Below are positions 8,348-18,155 of a DNA stretch of 64,000 nucleotides, piece by piece (position 1 is the first letter of the stretch; each line of letters begins with the position of its first letter). Under the pieces are notes generated by a model, which saw nothing but the letters and a program-made list of their open reading frames with translations, was not told the origin of the DNA and did not search any database. The stretch comes from Schaalia sp. Marseille-Q2122 (lineage in GTDB: Bacteria > Actinomycetota > Actinomycetes > Actinomycetales > Actinomycetaceae): contig NZ_CAHJXR010000007.1 in the NCBI RefSeq assembly GCF_903645355.1, positions 124,001 through 188,000 of the forward strand. The letters are read 5' to 3'. A program made the position numbers and the translations under genes.

Positions 8348-9067
8348 ATGTCTGAACGTCACCCTGCTGGGGCCGACCCCCGTTCGCGCATCCCAATGAT
8401 GCCCTCTGGCACTGAAGTTGCCTCCTACGCCACCTACCTGGAGGCGCAGGCGGCGGTTGATTACCTCTCGGACAGCGGTTTTAATGTCAAATCCATCACC
8501 ATTGTGGGCACGGATCTGCATTTGGTGGAGCGCGTGACGGGACGTTTGACGACGGGGCGCGTGGCCCTTTCGGGCGCGTCTTCGGGCGCCCTGTGGGGTG
8601 GCTTTATGGGGCTGATGGTGTCCTTTGCTTCCTCTAGTGCGAGCGCTTCCTTGTGGGTGTTGGCAGGCATGGGGGGTGGTGCCTTGGCTGGCGTCGTGAT
8701 GTCGGTGCTGCTGTACATGATGACGGGTGGGCAGCGGGACTTTACCTCTCAATCTCAGGTGGTTGCTTCGCGCTATGCGGTGTTGGCTGCCGCTGATGTG
8801 GCGAAGGCCTTTGAGCTCTTGCAAAAGACGCCGGGTAATCAGCGTCGTCCAGCGCCTAAGCGCGTGCGTGAGGAGAAGGAGGGGCCCACGGAGTATGGTT
8901 CGCGTCCTGATGAGAAACCTCGTTTTGGAGTGCGTTTATCTGAGGCTTCCGTCACGGCTTCGGCCCATTCTGAGAGTGAGTTAGTTCAGGATTCTCAGGA
9001 TGATTCTGAGGGGGCTCACAGGGAGAGCGTAGAAATGGAGAACCCTCCCCCTGAAGGTAAAGGCTGA
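8348..9067 (+). CDS. General stress protein 17M-like domain membrane protein
   Basis: ATG at 8348 is supported by GAGGAG six bases upstream, giving 239 residues. Residues about 18-60 match the general stress protein 17M/YflT domain (ASYATYLEAQAAVDYLSDSG, then VTIVGTDL-like). Two hydrophobic segments follow (about 80-98 and 101-120), then GGQRDFTSQSQVVASRYAVL, which closes the domain. The last 80 residues are charged and Pro/Glu-rich and look disordered. The gene is divergent from the MgtE_N gene, as in the mycobacterial counterpart block. It is probably stress induced by analogy only; no promoter is obvious. Confidence 0.82.
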   Translation: MSERHPAGADPRSRIPMMPSGTEVASYATYLEAQAAVDYLSDSGFNVKSITIVGTDLHLVERVTGRLTTGRVALSGASSGALWGGFMGLMVSFASSSASASLWVLAGMGGGALAGVVMSVLLYMMTGGQRDFTSQSQVVASRYAVLAAADVAKAFELLQKTPGNQRRPAPKRVREEKEGPTEYGSRPDEKPRFGVRLSEASVTASAHSESELVQDSQDDSEGAHRESVEMENPPPEGKG

Positions 9068-9363
9068 GAGCTCCCGAGAATTCCTTGCAGAGATGCCCTG
9101 TTTGTCACACATGCTAACAAACAGGGCATCTCTGCTGAGAAAATGACTAATTGCTGCAATCCTCCTGAAAAAGGTCTGGGAAATTACCTCTTTGATTCTC
9201 AGGAATGTGGAATGTTGACCAAGAACACTGAAAATGACGAAGGTCTCTTCTCCATTTCCATAGCACAGCAGGGCGTAACGATCTAGGCTCGAAGTGAGTA
9301 GCGTCATTTCAGGCATTAAGCGCTGAGAAGGCATTTCAGGAAACAACAGTCGGGAGACTACCC
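9068..9363. other. Intergenic region with one long hairpin
   Basis: 296 bases without a gene. A 19-bp perfect stem (positions 9087-9105 with 9117-9135, loop of 11) lies just after the stress-protein stop and probably ends that transcript, though no T-tract follows. The rest (9136-9363) should hold the promoter of the giant surface protein. I see no convincing -35/-10 pair or repeat there. Confidence 0.6.
9087..9135 (+). terminator. Terminator-like hairpin without T-tract
   Basis: GCAGAGATGCCCTGTTTGT pairs perfectly with its complement after an 11-base loop. The downstream sequence is TGAGAAAATG rather than T-rich, so factor-dependent termination or mRNA stabilisation is as likely as intrinsic termination. 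Confidence 0.65.
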
Positions 9364-12300
9364 ATGAGGAAAGAAGCCCTCATCAAGAAGATGGCGAGCC
9401 TCACCACCGTCGTGGGGGTAGTGAGCGTCGTCTTCGCAGCGCTCCTTAACCCCGGCCAATTCAGCGCTAAAGTCGACCTCAACGACGGGGGCGTCTGGGT
9501 AACTAACGCGCGCCTCGGCCTCGTTGGCCACCTCAACTACCGGGCCCAAGCACTTGACTCAGCTATCCGCACGCAGAGCAGTTCCTTCGATATCTACCAA
9601 AACGGCGAAGAGCTTCACCTCGCCGACATCGAAAACTCCACACTCTCAGAAGTTGACGTCGCCACAGCCACCCTCACCTCCTCCAGCTCCTACCCCGGAA
9701 TGGACGTCCAAGCAGGAGCCAACGCCCTCGCCGTCATTGACGCCCAAGCTGGACGAGTATGGCCCCAAAACCTCCACAAACACACCCCCTTCGAGCCTGA
9801 CGAGGTCGCCCCCGCCATCGCCGGCATGCCCTCACCGACGGTGAGCGTTGGTGTTGACGGTACGATTCACGTCGCATCCGCGCAGGCACAGCAACTCATC
9901 TCCCTTCCCCCAGGGGCAGGTGCCGATAAAGCAATCACCCGCGAATTCCCCGAACTGCCCACCAACGCACAACTCTCCCTCACCTCCGTGGGCAGCGACG
10001 CCATCCTCTTCGACCGCCGCAGCCACACCCTCTACCTGCCCAACGGCACCACCCAAACCCTCCAAGGCACCACCTTCGCGCTCCAAGAACCCAGCGCAGC
10101 CTCCGACAGCGTCCTCCTCGCCACCGACGTCGCCCTCGTCAGCGTCCCCCTCGACGGAGCAGAACCCCGCACATCGGCAGCACACAGTGTGTCCGGCAGC
10201 CCCGTCAAACCCGTCTTCCACCAAGGATGCTCCTACGGCGCCTGGACGGGAGCAGGCACCTTCACCCGCGACTGCGTCGACGACAGCGACGACACCCTTC
10301 TCAGCGTCGACACCCTCCAACGGGCAAAAAACACCCGATTCCGCGTCAACCGCGACGTCATCGTCCTCAACGACACCAGCAGTGGAACCCTGTGGCTGCC
10401 CGACCACAATATGATCCTCATCGAAAACTGGGATGACGTGCACTCCCAGATCGAAAACGACACCGAATCTGAAGAAGACTCCGTCGACGACACCAAAGAA
10501 ACCATCCTCCCCGAACGCACCGAGGAAAACACGCCCCCCATCGCCGTTGACGACGAATTCGGCGTGCGCCACGGCCGCACTAATATTCTCCCCGTCATCC
10601 TCAACGATTCGGATCCTGACGGAGACTTCCTCACTGCTGAACCTCTCACTCAACCCGCCGGAGCAGAAGTATCAATTGCCCGCTACGGCGCAGCACTCCA
10701 GGTGCGCGTCGACGACGGCACCAGTGGAACCCTCAGCTTCGACTACCGCATCACTGACGGACGCGGAGGTGTCGCACAAGCCAAAGTCACCCTCATCGTC
10801 CGCAAACCCGAAGAAAACAAGCCCCCCGTCCAAGCCATCGTGCCGCGCGTCGGAGTCGCCCTCAAGAGCAGCACCGTCTTCAATAGCCTCGCCAACTGGT
10901 ATGACCCCGACGGTGACCCCTTCTACCTCGAACGAGTCTCCGCACCCGAAGGGCTCAACGTCCGCCAACGCGAAACCGGAACCATCGACATCCTCGAAAG
11001 CGGACACGGCCCGGGAACCGCCAGCATCGGCCTCAGCGTCTCCGACGGACGAGAAGCCGGAAGCGGCGAAATCATCGTCGACATCACAGGCATCGACAAC
11101 ACGCCACCCGTCGCCAATGTTGACCACCTCATCGTCCGACAGGGCAACACCACAGTCGGACGCGTCCTCGACAACGACACCGACGCCAACGGAGACCTCC
11201 TGCGTATCGCCCAAGTCAGCGCCCCACCCGCAGGAATCGGAGTGAACTGGGACGGCCTCGAAGGAACCATCTCCGTTGAAGGACGTGAGGTCGGCACCTA
11301 CTACCTCACCTACCTCGTCAGCGACGGCCCCAGCACCGCCGCCGGCATCGTGCGCGTCGACGTCATCGACGGAAACTCCGACCTGCGGATTACCGCCGAA
11401 GACGACTTCGGTGTCCTTCCCGCAGGAGGGCACGTCCTCATTGATCTCCTCGCCAACGACTCTGACCCGGCCGGAGGAATCCTCACCGTCCAACAGCTTG
11501 ACGTGCCAGCGACATCCTCGCTGATGGTAGCCCTCACTCACCACCAAATCGTGCGAGTCTCCGCACCCGCAGGTCTCCACTCGCCCCAGACCTTCAACTA
11601 CACCGTCTCTAACGGGGTCAACTCAGCGGGGGCAACCGTCACCATCATCCCCAGCGACGCCGACAACGCGCAGTTGGGACCCGAACTCACCCCCGATCGC
11701 CTCACAGTACGAGTCGGCGACGTAGCCAGCGTCGCCGTCCTCGACAATGACCGATCCCCAAGCGGACTCAAACTCACCGTCGCCCCCACGCTCGACCACT
11801 CCATCGCGCCCGAGATCGCAACGGTCTTCACCTCCAATAACCTCATCCGCGTTCGAGGTGGCAAGACCCCCGGCAACGGCGAGATCTACTACAAAGTCAC
11901 CGACAGCTACGGCAAAACCGCAACCTCCGTCGTCCACCTCACCGTCATTGGACCCGACGAAGGCGACAACACTGCACCCAAACCCCAAGACATCATCGCT
12001 CGCACCCTGGCAGGCAACGAGGTCCTCATCAATATCCCCCTCGACGGGATCGACCCCGAGGGAGACTCCGTCACCCTCGTTGGCCTGGGAACAGCGCCAC
12101 GCCTGGGCACTGTCACCCTCGAAGGAACCTCCTTCCGCTACCGCGCAGGTGACGACACCGCAGGAACAGATAGCTTCACCTACATCGTCGAAGATCGCCT
12201 GGGACTGAGCGCCACCGGTCGCATCCACGTGGGCATCGCCGCGCGACCCTCAACAAACCTCAAACCCGTCGCCGTACCTGACCTCGTGCGCGTCAGGCCC

Positions 12301-15300
12301 GGAACACGAGTCGCCGTCGACGTCGTTCGCAACGATACCGACCCAGAAGGCGCCACCGTCAGCCTCGTCCCCGACTCCCTCACCAGCCCCACCCTGGCTG
12401 ACACCCAAGCCTCCATCCGCAATGGGCGCATCCTCCTCAGCGCGCCCCACAGCGAGTCACGCCACACCATCTCCTACGGCATCCACGACGGAGCCGGAGG
12501 ACGCGCTGAGGGCCTCCTGACAGTGATCGTCAGCGAGGACGCCCCTCGTCTTGCGCCCATCGTGCGTGATGACGCCGTCACCCGCGAGCAAGTCCAAGCC
12601 GCCACCGACGGTACCGTCAGCATTGATGTCCGAGCCAATGATGAAGACCCTGACGGCGACATCCTCGACACCACCGTCACCAGTGCCGACGCCAACCTCA
12701 AAGCCAACGCTGACGGCACCGTCAACGTGACCCTTGCAGCCGAGCCTCAGATCCTCATCTATACACTGACTGATAGCGATCAACTCTCCGCATCCGGACT
12801 GGTCCGCGTCCCCGGAATGAAGGTCGCCCGTCCCATTCTTGACACCCAGGTTCGCCCCGTGACCGTGGAAGCGGGCAAGACCGTCGATATTGACATCAAC
12901 GACTACGTCTCCACACGTGAGGGCCGCAGCGTCCGACTAACCAGCGCGGAAAAAGTCACTGTCGGCATCGGGGCAAACGGTGATCGCCTCGTCAAATCAC
13001 CCACCGTCCTGACCTTCACCTCCCGGCCAGACTTCTCCGGCCAAACCTCCATCACCTTCGAGGTCACCGATGGCGATGACGTCAACGACTCCGAAGGCCG
13101 AACCGCCATCATCAACCTGCCGATTACCGTGAGCGCCGGGCAAAACCGTCCACCCACCATTCGGCCCACCGCCATTGAGCTAGGTGCTGGCGAAGGCGGC
13201 ACAACCGTCGACCTCGCCCCCATGGTTACCGATCCTGACAATGACGACCCCGCCTCCATGACCTTCTCCCTCGGACAAGTCCCCGCCGGAATCAGTGCCG
13301 CCCTGTCGGGCACGGCGTTGACGGTCAGTGCAGAACTCGACCAAGCGCAGGGAGATGCAGGCGCGCTCGTCATTACCGTCGACGACGGAAAGGGCGGAAG
13401 CGCCAGTGGGCAATTCCCCATCCGGGTACGCCCAAGCTCCCTGCCCCTCATGCAGATCTCCCCCGCAACCCTCACCGTCAACGAGGGGAATGAGGGCAGC
13501 ATCAACATTAACGACTACCTCATCAACCCCCTTGCTGCGAAGGGGCCGGCCAGAATCGTAGGGCAACCGCAGGTCAGCGAGGGCGGAAGTGCCACCGTTA
13601 ACGGCGAGACCATTACCGTCCGCCCCAAGGCTGGCTTCAGTGGCAGCTTCACAATCGTCTACCGCCTCGCCGACGCAAGCCGCGATCCCGCGCGCGAAGT
13701 CGAAGGTCTCCTGACCGTTCACGTCCGCGGGGTGCCCACCGCTCCCAGCAACGTGCGGGTAGAGGCCGCAGAAGCAAGTGCGGCGCGAGTCAGCTGGAGC
13801 GCTTCAGAATCGCGTGGAACACCGATCCTGCACTACACCGTGACCGACCACGCCCAGGGGGACGTCACCGAATGCGGACTGGCTACCAGCTGCTTGGTTC
13901 GGGAACGTACGCCTGGAACAGAACACCGTTTCTCGGTCAATGCGCACAACGAGGTAGGGGAGTCCCCCGCATCAGAGGTTGTCGCGCTCGCTGTGGACAC
14001 CACTCCAGAGGCACCTGGTACACCTCGCCTCGTTGCTGGTGGTGGGCAGGTCACTGTGCGTTGGAATCCGCCGCGTAATGCGGGGTCGCCCATTCGCTCC
14101 TACGAAGTGGACCTGTCTCCCCACGGCGTTCAAACTGTCCACGCCGTTCCTGGCGATATGAGTGAGCAGAGCGTCACGATCAGCGGCTTGCAAAATGGCA
14201 CCCAGTACGTCGCAAAAGTGCGTGCTCTTAACGATCAGGGGGTATCGAAGTGGTCTCCTGAAAGTACTCCTGCGACCCCCTTTGGTCCTCCCGGCCCGGT
14301 GACCGACCTGCAGGTGAACTACAACGACCTTGGGAATGCTCCGCAGGGAGCATCCCCTATTCTCACCATCCGCTGGACTGCACCCGCACAGATAAATGGC
14401 CGTCCTATCGAGTACTACACTGTGACTGCCGGAGGGGTCAGCAAGCAGGTTTCAGCCGGAGAAGGGACTGCAACAACAATCCAACTGCCATCCTTCCCCA
14501 CGGAACAAGTGACCGTCACGGTGACGGCAACCAACGACCGAAACCAAGCAGATACCCACACCTCTGCACCAACAACGGTCACAACCTGGGTGGTGGGAAC
14601 GCCGCCTCCGCCGAGCCAAGTCAATGCCACGGCCACCGGGGAAAACAATGAGATCCGCGTGACGTGGACGAATAGCCCCGGTGGAAACGGGTGGAGGCCC
14701 GCCGACCTGAGCTACGAGTGGAGTCGGGGTGAGGGGTGGTACCCGCTGACCCAAGAACTCTTGAGCCATCCCTCATGGGTTAACGGCGGACGCTACACCG
14801 TCATGCTGCGAGCAGTTGGCACTCGTGAGGGTAACACCGTCGTATCCGATACCAGCTCATCAAACGAGTTCTCTCCTTACGGTCCTCCAATCGCCCCGCA
14901 GATCTCCTGCGAAGGTGGCGAAAAGCAGGTTCAGTGTCGTTGGAGTGGTGGCGATCCCAATGGGCGATCGGCGTTCTTCGCACTACAAGGTCCGATCGAA
15001 AAAGATGTCGATGCAAGTGGCGAACAAACGTACGCAGTGAATCCTGGGGAGAGCGTTCGTGCATGCGTTGTTGTCACCCAAAGCGAGAGCCAAAGGACGG
15101 CAACGAATTGTGCCGAAGCCTCAGCTCATCCAGGTCCACCGGATGATGATGACGACGATGATGACGATGATGAAACGCCTGGTTCTTGGCGTATGATACT
15201 AACTCAGGACCCGGGTGATAGTCTGTCATTCACTCTCACTTACGATGGGGCATGGCGTCCTGGTTACCGTGTGATCTCGTGTTTCAACGCCCGGAACAGG

Positions 15301-15486
15301 CGTGAAGCTAACCCATCCAACTACTTGGGTGGTCCGTATCGAGTGTTCGTTGGAACAAAGTCCGATGTTCGCGTGCGCTGCGCAGGTAACCCGGCTAACC
15401 CGAGCCTGAGACCCAACGAGCATTTCTCCTTAAGAGTCGTTGATCTCGAGGGCAGTGAAGTGAACTGGGTGCCGCTGCACCGATAG
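9364..15486 (+). CDS. Giant cell-surface protein: beta-propeller-like N-terminus, about 11 tandem Ig/cadherin-like repeats, fibronectin III repeats
   Basis: 2040 residues. A hydrophobic stretch at about 10-28 (SLTTVVGVVSVVFAALL) is a signal anchor. Residues about 40-370 resemble a propeller with repeated blade-like strands. From about 385 to 1455 there are roughly eleven 95-residue repeats of the tandem-95/cadherin-like type, recognisable by PPxAxxDxxxVxxG...LxNDxDPDGD, beginning near 385, 483, 576, 672, 767, 868, 964, 1062, 1155, 1260 and 1359. About four fibronectin III domains follow (starting near 1459, 1548, 1642 and 1742). An Asp tract sits at about 1926-1936, then a short Cys-containing beta-rich end. 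There is no LPxTG or C-terminal membrane helix. Related actinobacterial proteins usually head an operon with MoxR ATPase, DUF58 and transglutaminase genes; none is here. Codon choice becomes less C-ending after about 13.8 kb. Likely an envelope or adhesion protein. Confidence 0.85.
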   Translation: MRKEALIKKMASLTTVVGVVSVVFAALLNPGQFSAKVDLNDGGVWVTNARLGLVGHLNYRAQALDSAIRTQSSSFDIYQNGEELHLADIENSTLSEVDVATATLTSSSSYPGMDVQAGANALAVIDAQAGRVWPQNLHKHTPFEPDEVAPAIAGMPSPTVSVGVDGTIHVASAQAQQLISLPPGAGADKAITREFPELPTNAQLSLTSVGSDAILFDRRSHTLYLPNGTTQTLQGTTFALQEPSAASDSVLLATDVALVSVPLDGAEPRTSAAHSVSGSPVKPVFHQGCSYGAWTGAGTFTRDCVDDSDDTLLSVDTLQRAKNTRFRVNRDVIVLNDTSSGTLWLPDHNMILIENWDDVHSQIENDTESEEDSVDDTKETILPERTEENTPPIAVDDEFGVRHGRTNILPVILNDSDPDGDFLTAEPLTQPAGAEVSIARYGAALQVRVDDGTSGTLSFDYRITDGRGGVAQAKVTLIVRKPEENKPPVQAIVPRVGVALKSSTVFNSLANWYDPDGDPFYLERVSAPEGLNVRQRETGTIDILESGHGPGTASIGLSVSDGREAGSGEIIVDITGIDNTPPVANVDHLIVRQGNTTVGRVLDNDTDANGDLLRIAQVSAPPAGIGVNWDGLEGTISVEGREVGTYYLTYLVSDGPSTAAGIVRVDVIDGNSDLRITAEDDFGVLPAGGHVLIDLLANDSDPAGGILTVQQLDVPATSSLMVALTHHQIVRVSAPAGLHSPQTFNYTVSNGVNSAGATVTIIPSDADNAQLGPELTPDRLTVRVGDVASVAVLDNDRSPSGLKLTVAPTLDHSIAPEIATVFTSNNLIRVRGGKTPGNGEIYYKVTDSYGKTATSVVHLTVIGPDEGDNTAPKPQDIIARTLAGNEVLINIPLDGIDPEGDSVTLVGLGTAPRLGTVTLEGTSFRYRAGDDTAGTDSFTYIVEDRLGLSATGRIHVGIAARPSTNLKPVAVPDLVRVRPGTRVAVDVVRNDTDPEGATVSLVPDSLTSPTLADTQASIRNGRILLSAPHSESRHTISYGIHDGAGGRAEGLLTVIVSEDAPRLAPIVRDDAVTREQVQAATDGTVSIDVRANDEDPDGDILDTTVTSADANLKANADGTVNVTLAAEPQILIYTLTDSDQLSASGLVRVPGMKVARPILDTQVRPVTVEAGKTVDIDINDYVSTREGRSVRLTSAEKVTVGIGANGDRLVKSPTVLTFTSRPDFSGQTSITFEVTDGDDVNDSEGRTAIINLPITVSAGQNRPPTIRPTAIELGAGEGGTTVDLAPMVTDPDNDDPASMTFSLGQVPAGISAALSGTALTVSAELDQAQGDAGALVITVDDGKGGSASGQFPIRVRPSSLPLMQISPATLTVNEGNEGSININDYLINPLAAKGPARIVGQPQVSEGGSATVNGETITVRPKAGFSGSFTIVYRLADASRDPAREVEGLLTVHVRGVPTAPSNVRVEAAEASAARVSWSASESRGTPILHYTVTDHAQGDVTECGLATSCLVRERTPGTEHRFSVNAHNEVGESPASEVVALAVDTTPEAPGTPRLVAGGGQVTVRWNPPRNAGSPIRSYEVDLSPHGVQTVHAVPGDMSEQSVTISGLQNGTQYVAKVRALNDQGVSKWSPESTPATPFGPPGPVTDLQVNYNDLGNAPQGASPILTIRWTAPAQINGRPIEYYTVTAGGVSKQVSAGEGTATTIQLPSFPTEQVTVTVTATNDRNQADTHTSAPTTVTTWVVGTPPPPSQVNATATGENNEIRVTWTNSPGGNGWRPADLSYEWSRGEGWYPLTQELLSHPSWVNGGRYTVMLRAVGTREGNTVVSDTSSSNEFSPYGPPIAPQISCEGGEKQVQCRWSGGDPNGRSAFFALQGPIEKDVDASGEQTYAVNPGESVRACVVVTQSESQRTATNCAEASAHPGPPDDDDDDDDDDETPGSWRMILTQDPGDSLSFTLTYDGAWRPGYRVISCFNARNRREANPSNYLGGPYRVFVGTKSDVRVRCAGNPANPSLRPNEHFSLRVVDLEGSEVNWVPLHR

Positions 15487-15585
15487 GTGCACGTTGTTGT
15501 TCGTATGATGCCATTTCCCTGATACTGCTGAAATAGTGGAGGTTCCTGGGCGCTGTTCAGCAAGCCCTCGACTTCAGTAGAACCT

Positions 15586-17151
15586 TTAGCGTTGCAAGTG
15601 CGCAATCCATTCCTCAACGTCGGCGATCGTGCGAGGAATGTCCTCCGACATGCGCGTCACCGAGCCATCCTCATTGACAATGCAGTCATCTTCAATGCGC
15701 ACGCCAATGCCGCGGTACTCTTCGGGCACAGCCAAGTCATCAGCGCGGAAATACAGGCCCGGCTCAATGGTGAATGCCATCCCCGGCTCCAGCAACGCGT
15801 CCTGGTACATTTCGCGGCGAGCCTTCGCACAGTCATGCACATCCAAGCCCAGGTGGTGGCTAGTGCCATGAGGCATCCAGCGGCGATGCTGCTGGCCATT
15901 CGCCGACAAGGACTCCTCAGCACTGACCGGCAGCAGACCCCATTCCTCCAGGCGCGCGGCGATGACCTCCATCGCAGCCTGGTGCAGATCACGGAAACGA
16001 GCGCCAGGCTTGTTGGCTGCTGCAAGGGAAGCCTCGCAAGCATCCAGCACAGCCTGGTAGATCTGGGCCTGGGGCTCAGAGAATGAGCCATTGACCGGCA
16101 GAGTGCGGGTAATGTCAGCGGTGTAGAGGGAATCAACCTCGACACCAGCATCCACCAGGATCAGATCGCCGGGGCGAACCTCACCATCATTATCAATCCA
16201 GTGCAGGGTATTAGCGTGATTGCCTGAGGCAGCAATCGTGTCATACCCTAGGCCATTACCCTCCTCACGTGCAACGGCACCAAAAGCGCCCTCAACCACG
16301 CGTTCGCCTCGCCGATGACCAATCGCACGGGGAAGAATACGGATAATGTCATCAAAGCCAGCGCGGGTGATATCAACGGCACGCTGCAGCTCAGCAACCT
16401 CGTAGGCATCCTTACACAGGCGAATCTCCGACAGGCGCTCATCCAAAGCATCATCCTCAACGCGGGCATCCCCACCAGAGGGCAGACCAGCTTGCTGGCG
16501 AACCTCGTTCACCATCGCCTCCACAGCCGCATCCACCTGGGGGACCACGCGCAGGCGCACCTGGCCAGCGTCCTTCGCCAGCGCATCACGCAGGGAATTA
16601 ATATGCGCGCAACGCAGACCTGTCAGAGCCTCCATCTCTTCAAGGGAGGGACGCGCCCCTACCCAGAACTCGCCGTAGCGGGAATCAGCGTAGAACTCCT
16701 GGCTGGTACGCGACGCACGCGGCATCATGTACAAAACGGCTTCATGGGTCGAACCGTCAACGGCCTCACCCGGCGCTGTCAGGGGTTCAAGAACCAGTAC
16801 AGCATCGGGTTCCTTGTCTCCTCCCAGACCCGTCAGATGAGCGAAAGCAGAATGAGCGCGGAAACGGTAATCCGTGTCATTGCTGCGCACCTTGTAGGTG
16901 CCAGCAGGGATTACCAAGCGTTCTCCTACAAAAGGCTTGCCCGCCTTATCCGCGCGTGCCTGCAGGAAGTCGGCGGCCGCCGAACGCTCGGGCATTTCAG
17001 AGGAGCGAGGCCCCCAGTGAGAGGCCATGAACTCGCGGAAGGCATCGGTTTCAGGTCGGTGGGAGCGGTTGTCATTGCGGTCTTCCATCGCCTGAGCGTC
17101 ATGTGCAGTCTCGTGGTCAGCGTTGTGTTCAGTCATCATGTGTTCCATCAT
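15586..17151 (-). CDS. pepP: Xaa-Pro aminopeptidase (aminopeptidase P, M24B)
   Basis: 521 residues. An aminopeptidase P N-terminal domain (about 45-215, with GERLVIPAG and FRAHSAFAHLTGL) is followed by a pita-bread metallopeptidase domain. The dinuclear metal ligands are visible: two Asp in DAGVEVDSLYTADITRTLP, His in HGTSHHLGLDVHD, and Glu in EPGLYF and RIEDD. It removes N-terminal residues preceding proline, in the cytosol since no signal peptide is present. The first 40 residues are His/Glu/Asp/Met-rich and unlike the core. Several in-frame ATGs (17151, 17148, 17139, 17136) occur and none has a strong ribosome site, so the start is uncertain. Confidence 0.92.
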   Translation of the reverse strand: MMEHMMTEHNADHETAHDAQAMEDRNDNRSHRPETDAFREFMASHWGPRSSEMPERSAAADFLQARADKAGKPFVGERLVIPAGTYKVRSNDTDYRFRAHSAFAHLTGLGGDKEPDAVLVLEPLTAPGEAVDGSTHEAVLYMMPRASRTSQEFYADSRYGEFWVGARPSLEEMEALTGLRCAHINSLRDALAKDAGQVRLRVVPQVDAAVEAMVNEVRQQAGLPSGGDARVEDDALDERLSEIRLCKDAYEVAELQRAVDITRAGFDDIIRILPRAIGHRRGERVVEGAFGAVAREEGNGLGYDTIAASGNHANTLHWIDNDGEVRPGDLILVDAGVEVDSLYTADITRTLPVNGSFSEPQAQIYQAVLDACEASLAAANKPGARFRDLHQAAMEVIAARLEEWGLLPVSAEESLSANGQQHRRWMPHGTSHHLGLDVHDCAKARREMYQDALLEPGMAFTIEPGLYFRADDLAVPEEYRGIGVRIEDDCIVNEDGSVTRMSEDIPRTIADVEEWIAHLQR

Positions 17152-17312
17152 CCCACTTTTCTTCTGATGGAGTTTCTAAGGGAGGTTCCGTAGAAGGTCG
17201 GCTATTCAAAAGCCAGGTGCACAGGCTTGACCTGATGAGAAGCGAGGAAGATAGCGGATACTCTCAACGTCGCGGGGTGCACGACGTGCCCGCCGTGCTC
17301 TAGTGTCAGAGT

Positions 17313-18155
17313 ATGCGCATTGATCCTCACACCCACTCGTCCTACTCGGACGGTACCGACACTCCCGCCGAACTCATGGAGTGTGCCGCGCGCGCTGGCC
17401 TGGGAATGATTGGACTGACCGATCATGACACCACCATCGGCTGGGACGAGGCAGTCGCAGCGGTCGAGTCCAGCGGTGTTGCGCTGCTTCGTGGGGTGGA
17501 GATGTCATGCTCTGCAGGGGGGATTACTGTTCACCTGCTGGGGTATCTTTTTGATCCTGCCGATCGGGAGCTCAACGCGGCCTTCGATTCGCAGCGTTCC
17601 ACGCGTGAAAACCGCGGCCGACTCATGGTGGAACGCCTCAGCGCCGACTACCCCATCACCTGGGAAGACGTGAGCGCGCTTGCTCCGAACGGCGGCCCTG
17701 TCGGACGCCCTCACATTGCCGACGCCCTCGTCAACGCAGGAGCCTTCCCCCACCGTAATGCCGCTTTCGAGTGGGCACTACACCCCCGTGGCCCCTACTA
17801 CATTCATCAAGACGCCGTTGATCCCGTCGACGCCGTCCGCATGATCCGAAACGCTGGGGGAGTGCCCGTCCTCGCCCACCCCCGCGCCGCTAAACGCCAA
17901 CGGCTCCTCCCCGAAGAGGTGATAATCGCCATGTCCGAAGAGGGCCTGTTCGGCATCGAACGGGACCACCGCGACCACGACGAGGCCGCGCGCGCCGACG
18001 TTGAGCGCATAGCCACACTCTGCGGGCTAAGGATTTTCGGATCTTCGGACTACCATGGCACAGGCAAGCTAAACCGCCTTGGTGAACACCTCACCGACCC
18101 TGCGGTGATCGCGCAGGTAGAAGAACAAGGCCGACTGGAGGTTATCCGTCCGTGA
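17313..18155 (+). CDS. PHP-domain phosphoesterase (TrpH/YciV-like)
   Basis: 280 residues. The PHP signature starts at once: HTH at 6-8, Asp13, GLTDHDT at 34-40 and Glu63 in RGVEMSC. Later ligands occur in VLAHPRA and GSSDYHG. This order matches the YciV/RNase AM group, which hydrolyses 3',5'-bisphosphates and the 5' ends of short RNAs using three metals. No strong ribosome site precedes the ATG, and translation may be leaderless or weak. Its stop overlaps the GTG of the marC gene (GTGA), so the two are translationally coupled. Confidence 0.87.
   Translation: MRIDPHTHSSYSDGTDTPAELMECAARAGLGMIGLTDHDTTIGWDEAVAAVESSGVALLRGVEMSCSAGGITVHLLGYLFDPADRELNAAFDSQRSTRENRGRLMVERLSADYPITWEDVSALAPNGGPVGRPHIADALVNAGAFPHRNAAFEWALHPRGPYYIHQDAVDPVDAVRMIRNAGGVPVLAHPRAAKRQRLLPEEVIIAMSEEGLFGIERDHRDHDEAARADVERIATLCGLRIFGSSDYHGTGKLNRLGEHLTDPAVIAQVEEQGRLEVIRP

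Noticed and set aside
9848-12228. Long open frames in other frames across the giant surface protein gene
   Set aside because: Strong third-position C bias leaves stops rare in alternative frames; compositions are non-protein-like (Pro/Ser/Thr or Gly/Val runs).
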